Below the pieces are notes generated by a model, which was not told the DNA's origin, did no database searches, and saw only the letters and a list, made by a program, of their open reading frames with translations. From contig CAYZCL010000053.1 in the NCBI GenBank assembly GCA_964476595.1, positions 70,165-134,164 of the forward strand: 64,000 nucleotides of DNA, in the 5' to 3' direction. Below are positions 34,389 to 42,201 of the stretch, piece by piece. Numbering within the stretch: position 1 is the stretch's first letter; every line of letters begins with the position of its first letter. Origin of the DNA: JALSRD01 sp964476595. GTDB taxonomy: Bacteria > Desulfobacterota > Desulfobacteria > Desulfobacterales > JALSRD01. The position numbers were made by a program, and so were the translations under genes.

Positions 34389-34417
34389 TTGCCGTTTGGG
34401 GCGATGTTTGCAATATT
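34389..34417 (+). promoter_or_regulatory. Candidate promoter for nadK
   Basis: TTGCCG, 17-bp spacer, AATATT. A better -10 (TATTAT at 34414-34419) would need a 19-bp spacer. Weak, but it is the only candidate before the NAD kinase gene. Confidence 0.35.
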
Positions 34418-34537
34418 ATTCGGCTATCGAATGTTTCGAAGACAGCACCGGGCGACCGGTTCGAAGCGCCGCCGGGGGGTGGAGACGCCCCCCCGACGGG
34501 TCGCTCCCACAACCCTCAAGCGGGTATTTCGAAAACA

Positions 34538-35392
34538 ATGAAACGGGCAGGACTCGTGGTGAAGGTCGATGCCGCCGCCCGGCGGCGCGGCCGCGAACTG
34601 GCACAATGGTTGACCGGCCGGGGGGTCGAAGTGGTCCTCAAGGAGACCACCCTCCCGGGCTTCGACCTGAGCCGGGAGAAGAAGGCCCTGGCGCCGGCGG
34701 ACCTGTTCTGCGTGTTCGTGCTGGGCGGCGACGGCACTTTCCTCAGCGCCGTGCGCTGGATCGGGGACCAGGAGATCCCCATCGTGGGCATCAAGTTCGG
34801 GGAGGTCGGTTTCCTGGCCGAAATCGGGGAAGACGCCCTGTTTACGGTGGCCGAGACCATCCTCAACGAGGGCTTCAGCACCAAGTCACGCATGCGCCTG
34901 CAGGTGCGCGTGCTGCGCGGCCGGGAGGAAATCGTGCGCGAGTCGGTGCTCAACGACGTGGTCATCAACAAGGGCGCCCTCGCCCGGCTGGCCCACATCG
35001 AGACCTACATTGACGACAAGTTCCTGACCACCTACAAGGCCGACGGGCTGATCGTGGCGACACCCACCGGGTCGACGGCCTACTCTCTGGCCGCCGGCGG
35101 GCCGGTGATTCACCCCGATGTGCCCGGCATCCTCATGACACCCATCTGCCCTTTCACGCTGACCAACCGGCCGCTGCTGGTTTCGCAGACCGCCAGCATC
35201 ACCATCCGGCTGGAGAAGAAGTCCTCGGACATCATGTTGACTTTCGACGGCCAGGCCGGCCTGCCCATCGACCACCGGGACACCATCGTGGTCACCCGGG
35301 GGCCGCACCCGCTGCGGATGGTGGACCTGCCCGATCACCATTATTTCGATGTACTGAAAGAAAAACTGCGATGGAGCGGCTGCCGCGTGTAG
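34538..35392 (+). CDS. nadK: NAD kinase
   Basis: 284 aa, the usual length. The family's GGDGTFL motif lies at residues 63-69, the NE/D ribose-binding loop in LNDVVINKGALARL, and the glycine-rich TPTGSTAYSLAAGGPVIHP is complete. It phosphorylates NAD to NADP in the cytoplasm. The ribosome-binding site before the ATG is poor. The next gene starts 22 bp before this stop, so the two are translated together even though the partner is an exported protein of unknown role. Confidence 0.95.
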   Translation: MKRAGLVVKVDAAARRRGRELAQWLTGRGVEVVLKETTLPGFDLSREKKALAPADLFCVFVLGGDGTFLSAVRWIGDQEIPIVGIKFGEVGFLAEIGEDALFTVAETILNEGFSTKSRMRLQVRVLRGREEIVRESVLNDVVINKGALARLAHIETYIDDKFLTTYKADGLIVATPTGSTAYSLAAGGPVIHPDVPGILMTPICPFTLTNRPLLVSQTASITIRLEKKSSDIMLTFDGQAGLPIDHRDTIVVTRGPHPLRMVDLPDHHYFDVLKEKLRWSGCRV

Positions 35393-36297
35393 ACAGAAGA
35401 AGCCATCCGCCGGCAGGCAGCCACGGAACCGGTCGGGCGTGGCGGTGTGCCGCCGTCTTGCTGATGATAACGGCGCTGGCGGTAACGGCCGGTGCCGGGG
35501 ACCGGGGCGAGACCGAGGTGGTGGTGCGAGACACCCTGGGCAGCGTCAACTGGACCCGCGGGTACATCGAGGTGCAGGCCGAGAAAACGCCGGCGCCGAA
35601 TATCGAGATCGCCCAGACGGCGGCCCTGGCCACGGCCGCCGCCCGGGAGAAGCTGGCCGCCGCGGCCTATCGCCTGCCGCTGGATACTTTTCGCAGGGTG
35701 CGCGATCTGGACGGGAAGGACCACGGCCTGCTGGCCGCCATTCGAAGGCTGGTGGCCGGGCTGCCGGTCTACAAACAGCGCTACCTCTCGGACGGCACGG
35801 TCCGCATCCGCCTGCGCATGGCGCTGACCGGGGACTTCGCCGAACTGGTGCTGCCCTCCGGAATCCGGCACATTGAATCCATCCGCACGGTCAAGGCGAC
35901 CCGCGGCCGGAAGATCGAAACCCTCGGCACCGACACGTCGGCGCCGGTTACGGGGCTGGTCATCGACGCCCGCGGCACCGGGCTGCAGCCAGCCCTCGTG
36001 CCCGGTATCCTGGACGAAGATGGACGGCAGCTCTACGGCGAAAAGTACGTCAGCCGGGAGTCGGTGGTACGCTGGGGCATGTGCCGCTATTTTCTCGGCC
36101 TCACGGCCGCCCGCCGGTCGCCGCGGGTGGCCGGGCACCCGCTGGTGATTCGCGGCCTGCGGGCCGCCGGCCCGGGAAAGACCAGCGTGGTGATCAACAG
36201 CAGCGACGCCGAAAAGATCCGCAGCGCCTCCGAGGTGATCGCGCTGCTGAGAAACTGCCGCGTCGTTATCGTCCTCGGCGGGACCCCGGATGCTTGA
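35371..36297 (+). CDS. Exported protein with LPP20/FlgT-like N-terminal region
   Basis: 308 aa. A basic N-terminus of about 25 residues is followed by a hydrophobic core (AAVLLMITALAVTAGAG), a likely signal peptide. The next part, GYIEVQAEKTPAPNIEIAQTAALATAAAREKLAAAAY, has the form of the LPP20/FlgT lipoprotein domain, where an alanine-rich helix follows a strand. The C-terminal half (VTGLVIDARGTGLQPALVPGILDEDG) resembles a domain that often follows it in exported proteins. I cannot give a function. It overlaps nadK by 22 bp; the TPR lipoprotein gene follows after 113 bp. Confidence 0.75.
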   Translation: MERLPRVDRRSHPPAGSHGTGRAWRCAAVLLMITALAVTAGAGDRGETEVVVRDTLGSVNWTRGYIEVQAEKTPAPNIEIAQTAALATAAAREKLAAAAYRLPLDTFRRVRDLDGKDHGLLAAIRRLVAGLPVYKQRYLSDGTVRIRLRMALTGDFAELVLPSGIRHIESIRTVKATRGRKIETLGTDTSAPVTGLVIDARGTGLQPALVPGILDEDGRQLYGEKYVSRESVVRWGMCRYFLGLTAARRSPRVAGHPLVIRGLRAAGPGKTSVVINSSDAEKIRSASEVIALLRNCRVVIVLGGTPDA

Positions 36298-36410
36298 AAG
36301 CCGCGGGCGTTTTCAGGGAACACACGAATCGAACCGCCGTGCCCGCGGGTACAGCGGGCCTGCCGGCCCCCCGAAGACGGTAAACGATACTTTGAAAGAC
36401 AGGAGGGAAG

Positions 36411-36788
36411 ATGAAACTGCGCGTACCGGTATGGATCACGGTCGCCCTTCTGGTGCTGGCCGGCGTGGGATGTTCTTTCATGAACGGACCCTCGGCCGTC
36501 CGCCTGGACACTCCGTCCCGGCACGTTGCCAACGGCATGACGCTTCTGGACAATCAGAAGACCGATGCCGCGCTGCGCGAGTTCAGAAGGGCGTTGGAGC
36601 TGGATGCCACCTATTCGCCGGCCTGGGTGGGACTGGGCCTGGCGTACGGGCAGCAGGGGGACCCGGCCAAAGGCCTTACGCACCTCCGCAACGCCCGCAA
36701 GTACGCCCAGGGACCGGAACAGCAACGCCAGGTCGAGGAAGCCTACCGGCGCCTGCAGGCCATGCCGGCGGAACCCGGTAAAAACTGA
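36411..36788 (+). CDS. Small TPR-repeat lipoprotein
   Basis: 125 aa. The N-terminal hydrophobic stretch ends in LAGVGC at Cys21, a near-lipobox, so it is probably lipid-anchored in the envelope. The body holds about two tetratricopeptide repeats (NGMTLLDNQKTDAALREFRRALELDATYSPAW and GLGLAYGQQGDPAKGLTHL), which mediate protein contacts. AGGAGGGAAG precedes the ATG. It probably shares a transcript with the exported protein upstream and ends at a GC-rich hairpin (36790-36825). Confidence 0.78.
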   Translation: MKLRVPVWITVALLVLAGVGCSFMNGPSAVRLDTPSRHVANGMTLLDNQKTDAALREFRRALELDATYSPAWVGLGLAYGQQGDPAKGLTHLRNARKYAQGPEQQRQVEEAYRRLQAMPAEPGKN

Positions 36789-36789
36789 A

Positions 36790-36825
36790 ACACCGCTCCC
36801 CCCGGCAGCCCGGGAGGGGCGGTGT
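36790..36825. terminator. GC-rich hairpin between convergent genes
   Basis: 16-nt arms (36790-36805 with 36810-36825) pair with one wobble and one mismatch around a CAGC loop. No T-run on either side, so terminator activity is uncertain, but it sits exactly between convergent stops. Confidence 0.55.
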
Positions 36826-36876
36826 CGTCTCACGGCTTCGGAATCCGCCGCCGAAACTTCGATCGCCGGTTTCCCG

Positions 36877-38256
36877 CTAAAACTCGGACGAGCGGGAGAC
36901 TTCGACGTCCGTGCTGACCGCTTCCCGGTCGCCGACTTCCAGGGCCTTGTCCAGGATGGCCAGGGCCTCGTCGATCTGCTCCTCGGTGATGATCAGCGGC
37001 GGGGCGATCACCAGCGTGTCGTACCAGGCCGCCATGTACAGGCCGTTTTTCATGGCCTCGGCGGCGATCTTGCCGGTCATCAGCGGTTTGCCGCTCAACT
37101 TGTCGGCCTTGACGTCGAAAGGCTCCCGCGTCTCACGGTTCTTGACGATTTCCAGCCCCCAGAAATGCCCCAGTCCCCGCACGTCGCCCACGCAGGGGTG
37201 CTTGGCGGCCACTTCGTAGAGTTTCTTCTTCAGATGGGCGGCGCCCCGCGCCAGCAGTCCCGAATCCACCAGTTTGCGGTACTCGGCCACGGCCGGCGGG
37301 ATGGCGGCCAGGGTCAGGGCGTGGTAGGCGTAGGTGTGCCCGTGACAGAAAAATTCCTCCTCGAAGAAGTCGGCCACCTCGCGGGTGGCGGCCGTGATGC
37401 CCACCGGCGTGTAGGCCGAGGTGCAGCCCTTGGCCGTGGTCATGATGTCCGGCAGCACGTCCCAGTTGTCCATGGCAAAGGGCTTGCCGGTGCGGAACCA
37501 GCCGGTCATGACCTCGTCGGCGATGAGGAGCACGCCGTTCTCGTCGCAGATCCTGCGCACCAGCGGGAAATACTCGGGCGGCGGAACCAGGCGGCCGTTG
37601 GTGCCCACCACGGGCTCCAGGATGATGGCCGCCACGTTGCCCTCTTCCTTGATCATGTAGTCCAGGTAGCGCGCGCACTGCACCCGGCAGTCGGGGTATT
37701 CCAGGCCGAAGGGGCAGCGGTAGCAGTAGCAGTCCGGGGCGAAACGCACGCCGCCGATGGTGTAGCGCGCACGTTCGGCCGGCCCGCGCCGCGGGTCTCC
37801 GGTGAAGGCCAGCCCAGCCGGGGTGGCGCCGTGGTAGGAGTGGTAACGGGAAATGATCTTATAGGCCGGCGCCTTGGACTGGCGCACCATGATCAGGGCG
37901 CCGTCGTTGGCCTCGGTGCCCGAGGTCGAGAAAAAGAACTTGTCCAGCCCGGAGGGCATGATACCGCGCAGGGCTTCGACGGCTTCGATGGCCGACTCGG
38001 TGACGAACCCCGGCGCGACATAGGCCAGCTTTTCGGCCTGGCGCACGATGGCTTCGATGATGGCCGGGTTCTTGTGGCCCAGGTTGGAGCACATCAGCTG
38101 GGACGAAAAGTCGATGTAAGGTTTCCCGGCGGCGTCGTAGAAGTAGATCCCCTCGGCATCGGTCACCAGCATGGGGGATTTCCAGGCTTTCTGCCAGTTC
38201 CAGGTGCCGAAGGTGTGTTCGGCCGTTTCTTTTATTTTGCTTTGAACGTCCGTCAT
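36877..38256 (-). CDS. Class III aminotransferase (omega-amino acid:pyruvate type)
   Basis: 459 aa fold-type I PLP enzyme of class III. Visible: the substrate-side LMCSNLGHKNPAI, STSGTEANDGALIMVRQ, the PLP-contact RYHSYHGATPAGLAFTG, LLIADEVMTGWFRTGKP with the PLP Asp, and the Schiff-base Lys in TTAKGCTSAYTPVG. A cysteine-rich stretch (CYCYRCPFG, then DCRVQC) occurs in some members. Such enzymes transfer amino groups from beta-alanine, taurine, GABA or similar to pyruvate. Downstream of a semialdehyde dehydrogenase gene, it fits catabolism of beta-alanine or beta-aminoisobutyrate, but taurine is also possible. AAAGGAGGATTT precedes the ATG. Confidence 0.88.
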   Translation of the reverse strand: MTDVQSKIKETAEHTFGTWNWQKAWKSPMLVTDAEGIYFYDAAGKPYIDFSSQLMCSNLGHKNPAIIEAIVRQAEKLAYVAPGFVTESAIEAVEALRGIMPSGLDKFFFSTSGTEANDGALIMVRQSKAPAYKIISRYHSYHGATPAGLAFTGDPRRGPAERARYTIGGVRFAPDCYCYRCPFGLEYPDCRVQCARYLDYMIKEEGNVAAIILEPVVGTNGRLVPPPEYFPLVRRICDENGVLLIADEVMTGWFRTGKPFAMDNWDVLPDIMTTAKGCTSAYTPVGITAATREVADFFEEEFFCHGHTYAYHALTLAAIPPAVAEYRKLVDSGLLARGAAHLKKKLYEVAAKHPCVGDVRGLGHFWGLEIVKNRETREPFDVKADKLSGKPLMTGKIAAEAMKNGLYMAAWYDTLVIAPPLIITEEQIDEALAILDKALEVGDREAVSTDVEVSRSSEF

Positions 38257-38371
38257 GTTAAAATCCTCCTTTCAGGTGGCGCCGCCGTTGCTTCGCTCCC
38301 CGAACCCGCAGCCCGAGGCGCTGCCGGCAGCCTGTGCGATCCCGTTTGTTACCGACCAGGAGATTCAGACC

Positions 38372-38626
38372 ATGCGATTCTGTGCCAACCCCCGGTGCCG
38401 TTTCCACGCCTTCAAGGTAAAATCGGCTGACCAGCCGCTGGTGGTCAACACGCCTCCCGACTCCTCGGTGGAAGCCTGCGCCTGCAGGCAGATTCTCCAT
38501 CACCACCCCTACCACGATCCCGCCGGCGGTCCCGGCGATGGGCCCGTGTATTTCTGCGACGTCTGTCACCAGGCCATCGAAATGGCGCTGCGGCAGGGGC
38601 TCAGACCGGCCGACGACGATCGGTGA
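38372..38626 (+). CDS. Small cysteine/histidine-rich protein of unknown function
   Basis: 84 aa read from the ATG at 38372 with GGAG 11 nt upstream. It has CANPRCRFHAF at the start, a central CACRQILHHHPYHD block and CDVCHQAI towards the end: three CxC/CxxC-type pairs with a His cluster, suggesting a zinc-ribbon-like metal site. I do not recognise the family. It lies on the + strand inside an otherwise minus-strand cluster, 5 bp from the convergent ferritin-like gene stop, so it probably has its own transcript. Confidence 0.65.
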   Translation: MRFCANPRCRFHAFKVKSADQPLVVNTPPDSSVEACACRQILHHHPYHDPAGGPGDGPVYFCDVCHQAIEMALRQGLRPADDDR

Positions 38627-38631
38627 GCGGA

Positions 38632-39060
38632 CTACAGCTCCTGCAGTTTTGCGAGATGGGAGCGGTGCTTCTTGCCGACCAGCTTGAGGGCACGGGCGAC
38701 TTCCGAGAGGGCCTTGAGCTTCTCGGCAGCTTCCGTGTAGTAGCGCTGGGCACGTTCCTCGAGGCGCCGGGCGGTCTCCAGGGCCTGGGCGGCGTCCATG
38801 CGGTCGGCGCCCTCGGACGAAACGATGAAGCTGTCGCGGGTGAAGCCCCGGATCTGCTCCAGGATCATCTCGGTGACGTTTTCCCGCCGGGTGCGCTGGA
38901 TGTTCTTGATGTTCTTGGCGGCATCTTTGGCGAATTGCCCGAACAGGTCACGAAATTCGGCACAGGCCTCGTTGGCCGCGGCGGCCGTGTAGAAATCCCT
39001 GTCCTGGGTTTCGATCTGTTCAGCAAAGTTGAGAATGCTTCCGAAATTGATTAACGGCAT
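38632..39060 (-). CDS. Ferritin-like (rubrerythrin-related) helical protein
   Basis: 142 aa, almost all helix. The pattern ILNFAEQIETQDRDFYTAAA, ENVTEMILEQIRGFTRD and ALETARRLEERAQRYYTEAAEKL is that of a four-helix ferritin-like bundle with ExxxxxDxxFY metal-type residues. Only part of a di-iron set is obvious, so iron binding is likely but unproven. It sits 75 bp after the semialdehyde dehydrogenase stop, with GGGAGAAACAC before its ATG. Proteins of this build are common in anaerobes for oxidative stress or iron handling. Confidence 0.72.
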   Translation of the reverse strand: MPLINFGSILNFAEQIETQDRDFYTAAAANEACAEFRDLFGQFAKDAAKNIKNIQRTRRENVTEMILEQIRGFTRDSFIVSSEGADRMDAAQALETARRLEERAQRYYTEAAEKLKALSEVARALKLVGKKHRSHLAKLQEL

Positions 39061-39135
39061 GTGTTTCTCCCGTGTGCAGGCGCCGGCAGCACGACCCGCG
39101 GACTGCCGGCGGCCTGATAAGGACAGTGATTGCGC

Positions 39136-40590
39136 CTAGAACCAGCGTTCGATGACGACTTTGGTGTCGGTGAAGAACTGGAAGATCTCCTGGCCGTGAC
39201 CCTTGATGTCGCCGAACATGGAGTTGCCGGCCCCGCCGAAGGGGAAGAAGCTCATGGGCGCGGCGATACCGATGTTGATGCCCACCATGCTGGGCTTGAC
39301 GCGGTATTTGAACTCCCGCACCACGCCGCCGTTCTGGGTGTAGATGCAGGCCGCATTGGCGAAACCGCGGGTGTTGATCAGGTCGATGACATCGTCCAGG
39401 CTGCCGGCCCGCACCGTGCTGACCACCGGTCCGAAGATCTCCTCCCGGGCAATGGTCATGTTGGGGGTCACGCGGTCGAAGATGGTGGGGCCCACGAAAA
39501 ACCCGTTGGGCAGTTCCGGCACCGTGAAGTTGCGGCCATCAAGGATCAGTTCGGCACCCTCTTCGATACCCTTTTCGATGTATCCCAGCACGCGGTCGCG
39601 GTGGGCGGCGCTGACCACCGGCCCCATGGCCGTCTGCTCGTCCAGGCCGTCGCCGACTTTCATGGCCTTGGCGGCGGCGGTGAATTTCTCCAGCAGTTCG
39701 TCGGCGATGTCGCCCACGGGCACCAGGACCGAGCCCGACAGGCAGCGCTGGCCGGAGCAGCCGAAGAAGGAGGTGATCAGGGAAGGCATGGCCTCGTCCA
39801 GCTTGGCGTCCGGCATGATGGCCACGATGTTCTTGGCGCCGCCCAGGGCCTGGACGCGCTTGCCGGTTTCACCGCAGCGCTGGTAGATGTACCGGGCCGT
39901 GGGGGTGGAGCCCACGAAGGAGATGCCCTCGATGTCGGGGTGGTCCAGCAGCGCGTTGACCACGTCGCGGGAGCCGTGCACCATGTTGACCACGCCCTCG
40001 GGCAGGCCGATTTCATCCACGATCTCGAAGATCTTGGTCTGGGTCATGGGCACCTGTTCCGAAGGCTTGACGATGAAGGTGTTACCCGTGACGATGGCGT
40101 AGGGCAGGAACCACCAGGCCACCATGGCCGGGAAGTTGTAGGGCACGATGGCCGCAAACACGCCCATGGGCTGGCGGTGTCCGTAGCAGTCGATGCCCTT
40201 GGCGATGTCTTCCAGCGTATAGCCGGTCATCAGGGTGGTCACGCCGGTGGCGTGCTCGACGTTTTCGATCATGCGCCGCACCTCGCCGCGGGCCTCGTCG
40301 ATGGCCTTGCCCTGCTCGCGGGTGAGAGTCCTGGCGATGTCCTCGAAATTCTCTTCAAAGGCGTCCTTGAGGCGGAACAGGTAACGCGCCCGGCTCAGCG
40401 GCGGCGTGGTGCGCCATTCCCAGAAGGCCTCTTTGGCGGCCTTGACGGCGGCGTCGACGTCTTCCTTGGTGCTGTAAGCAACGCTGGCGATTTTCTCGCC
40501 CGTGGCCGGGCACCAGACGTCACCGATGGTGGTCGAGGCCGAATCTACCCATTCACCGTTGATGTAATTTTTTACCCGGGTGATGGTCAT
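39136..40590 (-). CDS. mmsA: CoA-acylating methylmalonate-semialdehyde dehydrogenase
   Basis: 484 aa NAD-dependent aldehyde dehydrogenase of the MmsA/IolA group. Landmarks: YINGEWVDSASTTIGDVWCPATGE, the NAD-site NFPAMVAWWFLPYAIVTGN, VPMTQTKIFEI, ISFVGSTPTARYIYQ, and the catalytic Cys in FGCSGQRCLSGSVLVPVG, a motif special to MmsA, which makes acyl-CoA. It converts methylmalonate or malonate semialdehyde to propionyl-CoA or acetyl-CoA. I use the ATG at 40590 with GGAGATG 8 nt upstream. Adjacent to a divergent Lrp-type regulator and ahead of a class III aminotransferase. Confidence 0.92.
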   Translation of the reverse strand: MTITRVKNYINGEWVDSASTTIGDVWCPATGEKIASVAYSTKEDVDAAVKAAKEAFWEWRTTPPLSRARYLFRLKDAFEENFEDIARTLTREQGKAIDEARGEVRRMIENVEHATGVTTLMTGYTLEDIAKGIDCYGHRQPMGVFAAIVPYNFPAMVAWWFLPYAIVTGNTFIVKPSEQVPMTQTKIFEIVDEIGLPEGVVNMVHGSRDVVNALLDHPDIEGISFVGSTPTARYIYQRCGETGKRVQALGGAKNIVAIMPDAKLDEAMPSLITSFFGCSGQRCLSGSVLVPVGDIADELLEKFTAAAKAMKVGDGLDEQTAMGPVVSAAHRDRVLGYIEKGIEEGAELILDGRNFTVPELPNGFFVGPTIFDRVTPNMTIAREEIFGPVVSTVRAGSLDDVIDLINTRGFANAACIYTQNGGVVREFKYRVKPSMVGINIGIAAPMSFFPFGGAGNSMFGDIKGHGQEIFQFFTDTKVVIERWF

Positions 40591-40684
40591 AACTGCATCT
40601 CCTTTCAAAAGTCCGTGGAATTTTACACATGCGGTCTCAGCGGCCCGCGGTCTGCCCGCAATGGTCGCTCCGTCTCGCTAAGGG

Positions 40685-40713
40685 AAATACGGGATAACGG
40701 TGGAGTATGTCAA
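40685..40713 (-). promoter_or_regulatory. Promoter of the mmsA operon
   Basis: TTGACA, 17-bp spacer, GTATTT on the minus strand; predicted leader about 88 nt to the mmsA ATG. Divergent from the Lrp-type gene promoter 59 bp away. Confidence 0.65.
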
Positions 40714-40771
40714 CAAAAAACGTGGCTGATGCGACGAAAACCGTCATTATTTTTTAAAATAAACACGAATA

Positions 40772-40800
40772 TTGACAAAAAAGCCCCGATTTTCTAATTT
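40772..40800 (+). promoter_or_regulatory. Promoter of the Lrp/AsnC-type regulator
   Basis: TTGACA, 17-bp spacer, TAATTT. It overlaps CCCC...GGGG half-sites (40783-40804) that could be an operator, as expected of a self-regulated Lrp gene. Confidence 0.75.
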
Positions 40801-40859
40801 GGGGTACGAGGTTGAGAACGAAAAGACGAAGCCGACAATCACAGGGAAGGGGAAAGCCG

Positions 40860-41348
40860 ATGGCCAGTGGCAACGCCAGGGGACGGAGGAAGAAGATCGA
40901 CCACATCGACCGCCAGATGATCCGGCTGCTGCAGAAGGACGGCCGCATCTCCAACACCGATCTGGCCAAACGGATCGGCATTTCGGAAGCCACCGCCCGC
41001 TCGCGGCTCAACCGCCTCATCAAGGAAGAATACATCCAGATTGTTGCCGTGAGCAATCCCATCAAACTGGGTTTCGAGATCGTGGGCTCCATCCGCTTTC
41101 ACGTCAACATCAAGAAGATGGACGCGATCACCGAAGAGCTCCGGAAACTCAAACCCCTGTGGTTCATCGTTCACACCACCGGCGGCACCGACATCGTCAC
41201 GGAGTTCATCGTGGAGTCGCTCTCGGAGCTCAACGACCTGCTGTTCAACAAGATCAACCAGATCGACGGCATCTACCGCACGGAGACCTCGCTGTTCCTG
41301 CAGTACGTCAAGCGACAGTACGACTGGGGGACGGGAAAAGAAGAGTAA
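40860..41348 (+). CDS. Lrp/AsnC family transcriptional regulator
   Basis: 162 aa. N-terminal winged helix-turn-helix (IDHIDRQMIRLLQKDGRISNTDLAKRIGISEATARSRLNRL) and a C-terminal RAM ligand-binding domain (VGSIRFHVNIKKMDAITEEL, VHTTGGTDIVTEFIVES). I use the ATG at 40860 with GGGAAGGGG upstream; a TTG 16 codons earlier is possible. It is divergently placed from mmsA, so it probably senses an amino acid or its product and controls the mmsA cluster. Its stop is directly adjacent to the convergent arfB stop. Confidence 0.92.
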   Translation: MASGNARGRRKKIDHIDRQMIRLLQKDGRISNTDLAKRIGISEATARSRLNRLIKEEYIQIVAVSNPIKLGFEIVGSIRFHVNIKKMDAITEELRKLKPLWFIVHTTGGTDIVTEFIVESLSELNDLLFNKINQIDGIYRTETSLFLQYVKRQYDWGTGKEE

Positions 41349-41780
41349 TCACCGATCATCGGAAGCCGACACCCGGCCGCGGAGTTTCTTGATGCGGCTG
41401 CGGTGTTTCTTGCGGGCCAGGACACGGGTCCGGGCGGCGCGGCTGGGACGCGTGGGGATGCGCTTTGCGGGTGTCCGGGCCGCGGCCCGCACCAACACCG
41501 CCAGCCGCTCGAGGGCGTCGCGGCGGTTCTGTTCCTGGCTGCGGAAACGCCGGGCGTGAATGATCAGCACACCGTCGGCCGTCATGCGCCGGCCGGCGAT
41601 GCGCCGCAGGCGCCGGCGCACGTCGGGCGGCAGGGACGGGGAGCGGGCGGCGTCGAAACGCAGCTGCACGGCCGTGGCCACCTTGTTGACGTTCTGCCCG
41701 CCGGGGCCCGAGGCGCGCACGAAGGACAGCTCGATTTCGTCGTCCCCGATGGCGATGCGCGGTGTGACGGTGAGCGTCAC
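41349..41780 (-). CDS. arfB: Peptidyl-tRNA hydrolase ArfB (ribosome rescue)
   Basis: 143 aa. A class-I release-factor-like domain with the peptide-hydrolysis motif SGPGGQNVNKVATAVQLRF, preceded by PRIAIGDDEIELSFVRA, and the long basic tail (KKHRSRIKKLRGR) that enters the ribosomal mRNA channel. It releases nascent chains from stalled ribosomes without stop codons. It starts with a GTG that overlaps the preceding small gene's TGA by 4 bp (GTGA), so it depends on upstream translation. Confidence 0.9.
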   Translation of the reverse strand: MTLTVTPRIAIGDDEIELSFVRASGPGGQNVNKVATAVQLRFDAARSPSLPPDVRRRLRRIAGRRMTADGVLIIHARRFRSQEQNRRDALERLAVLVRAAARTPAKRIPTRPSRAARTRVLARKKHRSRIKKLRGRVSASDDR

Positions 41781-42004
41781 CGGGCGGCTTCCAGGCGCTG
41801 CTTCAGGTCGGCTACGAAACGGCTGCGGGTCTCCGGGTCGCTTTTGATACACTCCTTGACTTCCTTCCAGGTGGGCGAGCAGTTCTTGTACTCGACATCC
41901 ACCATCTCGTGAATGATGCGGTCGACCGCCTGCTTGTTGTTCTTATCCACCGTGATGCCGGCCTCTTCCAGAACGTCTTTCATCCAACGGAAATAACAGG
42001 ACAT
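41777..42004 (-). CDS. Conserved-type small protein coupled to arfB
   Basis: 75 aa from the ATG at 42004, with GGGAGGT 6 nt upstream. It begins MSCYFRWMKDVLEEAGI and has two further cysteines (KNCSPTW, KECIK). Predicted mostly helical. I do not recognise a named family. The stop overlaps arfB's GTG as GTGA. Its small size, charged helices and coupling to arfB suggest a real gene, but no function can be given. Confidence 0.75.
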   Translation of the reverse strand: MSCYFRWMKDVLEEAGITVDKNNKQAVDRIIHEMVDVEYKNCSPTWKEVKECIKSDPETRSRFVADLKQRLEAAR

Positions 42005-42201
42005 GCAGTACCTCCCTGTACAGGTAAGCGGTTCTCGGTCATCGAATGGATCGTCATGGAGCCAGCATAGCGCAAAGCCCGATCCCCTGCAACGCAGACG
42101 CACCCGTCCTGCACCGCCCGGCTGCGTTTGAGGCACCCGCTTGTGGCGGGTGGTTGCCTGCGACTGTCCCGGTCTTTTTCGTTTCGGCCCCGGGCGCTTC
42201 C

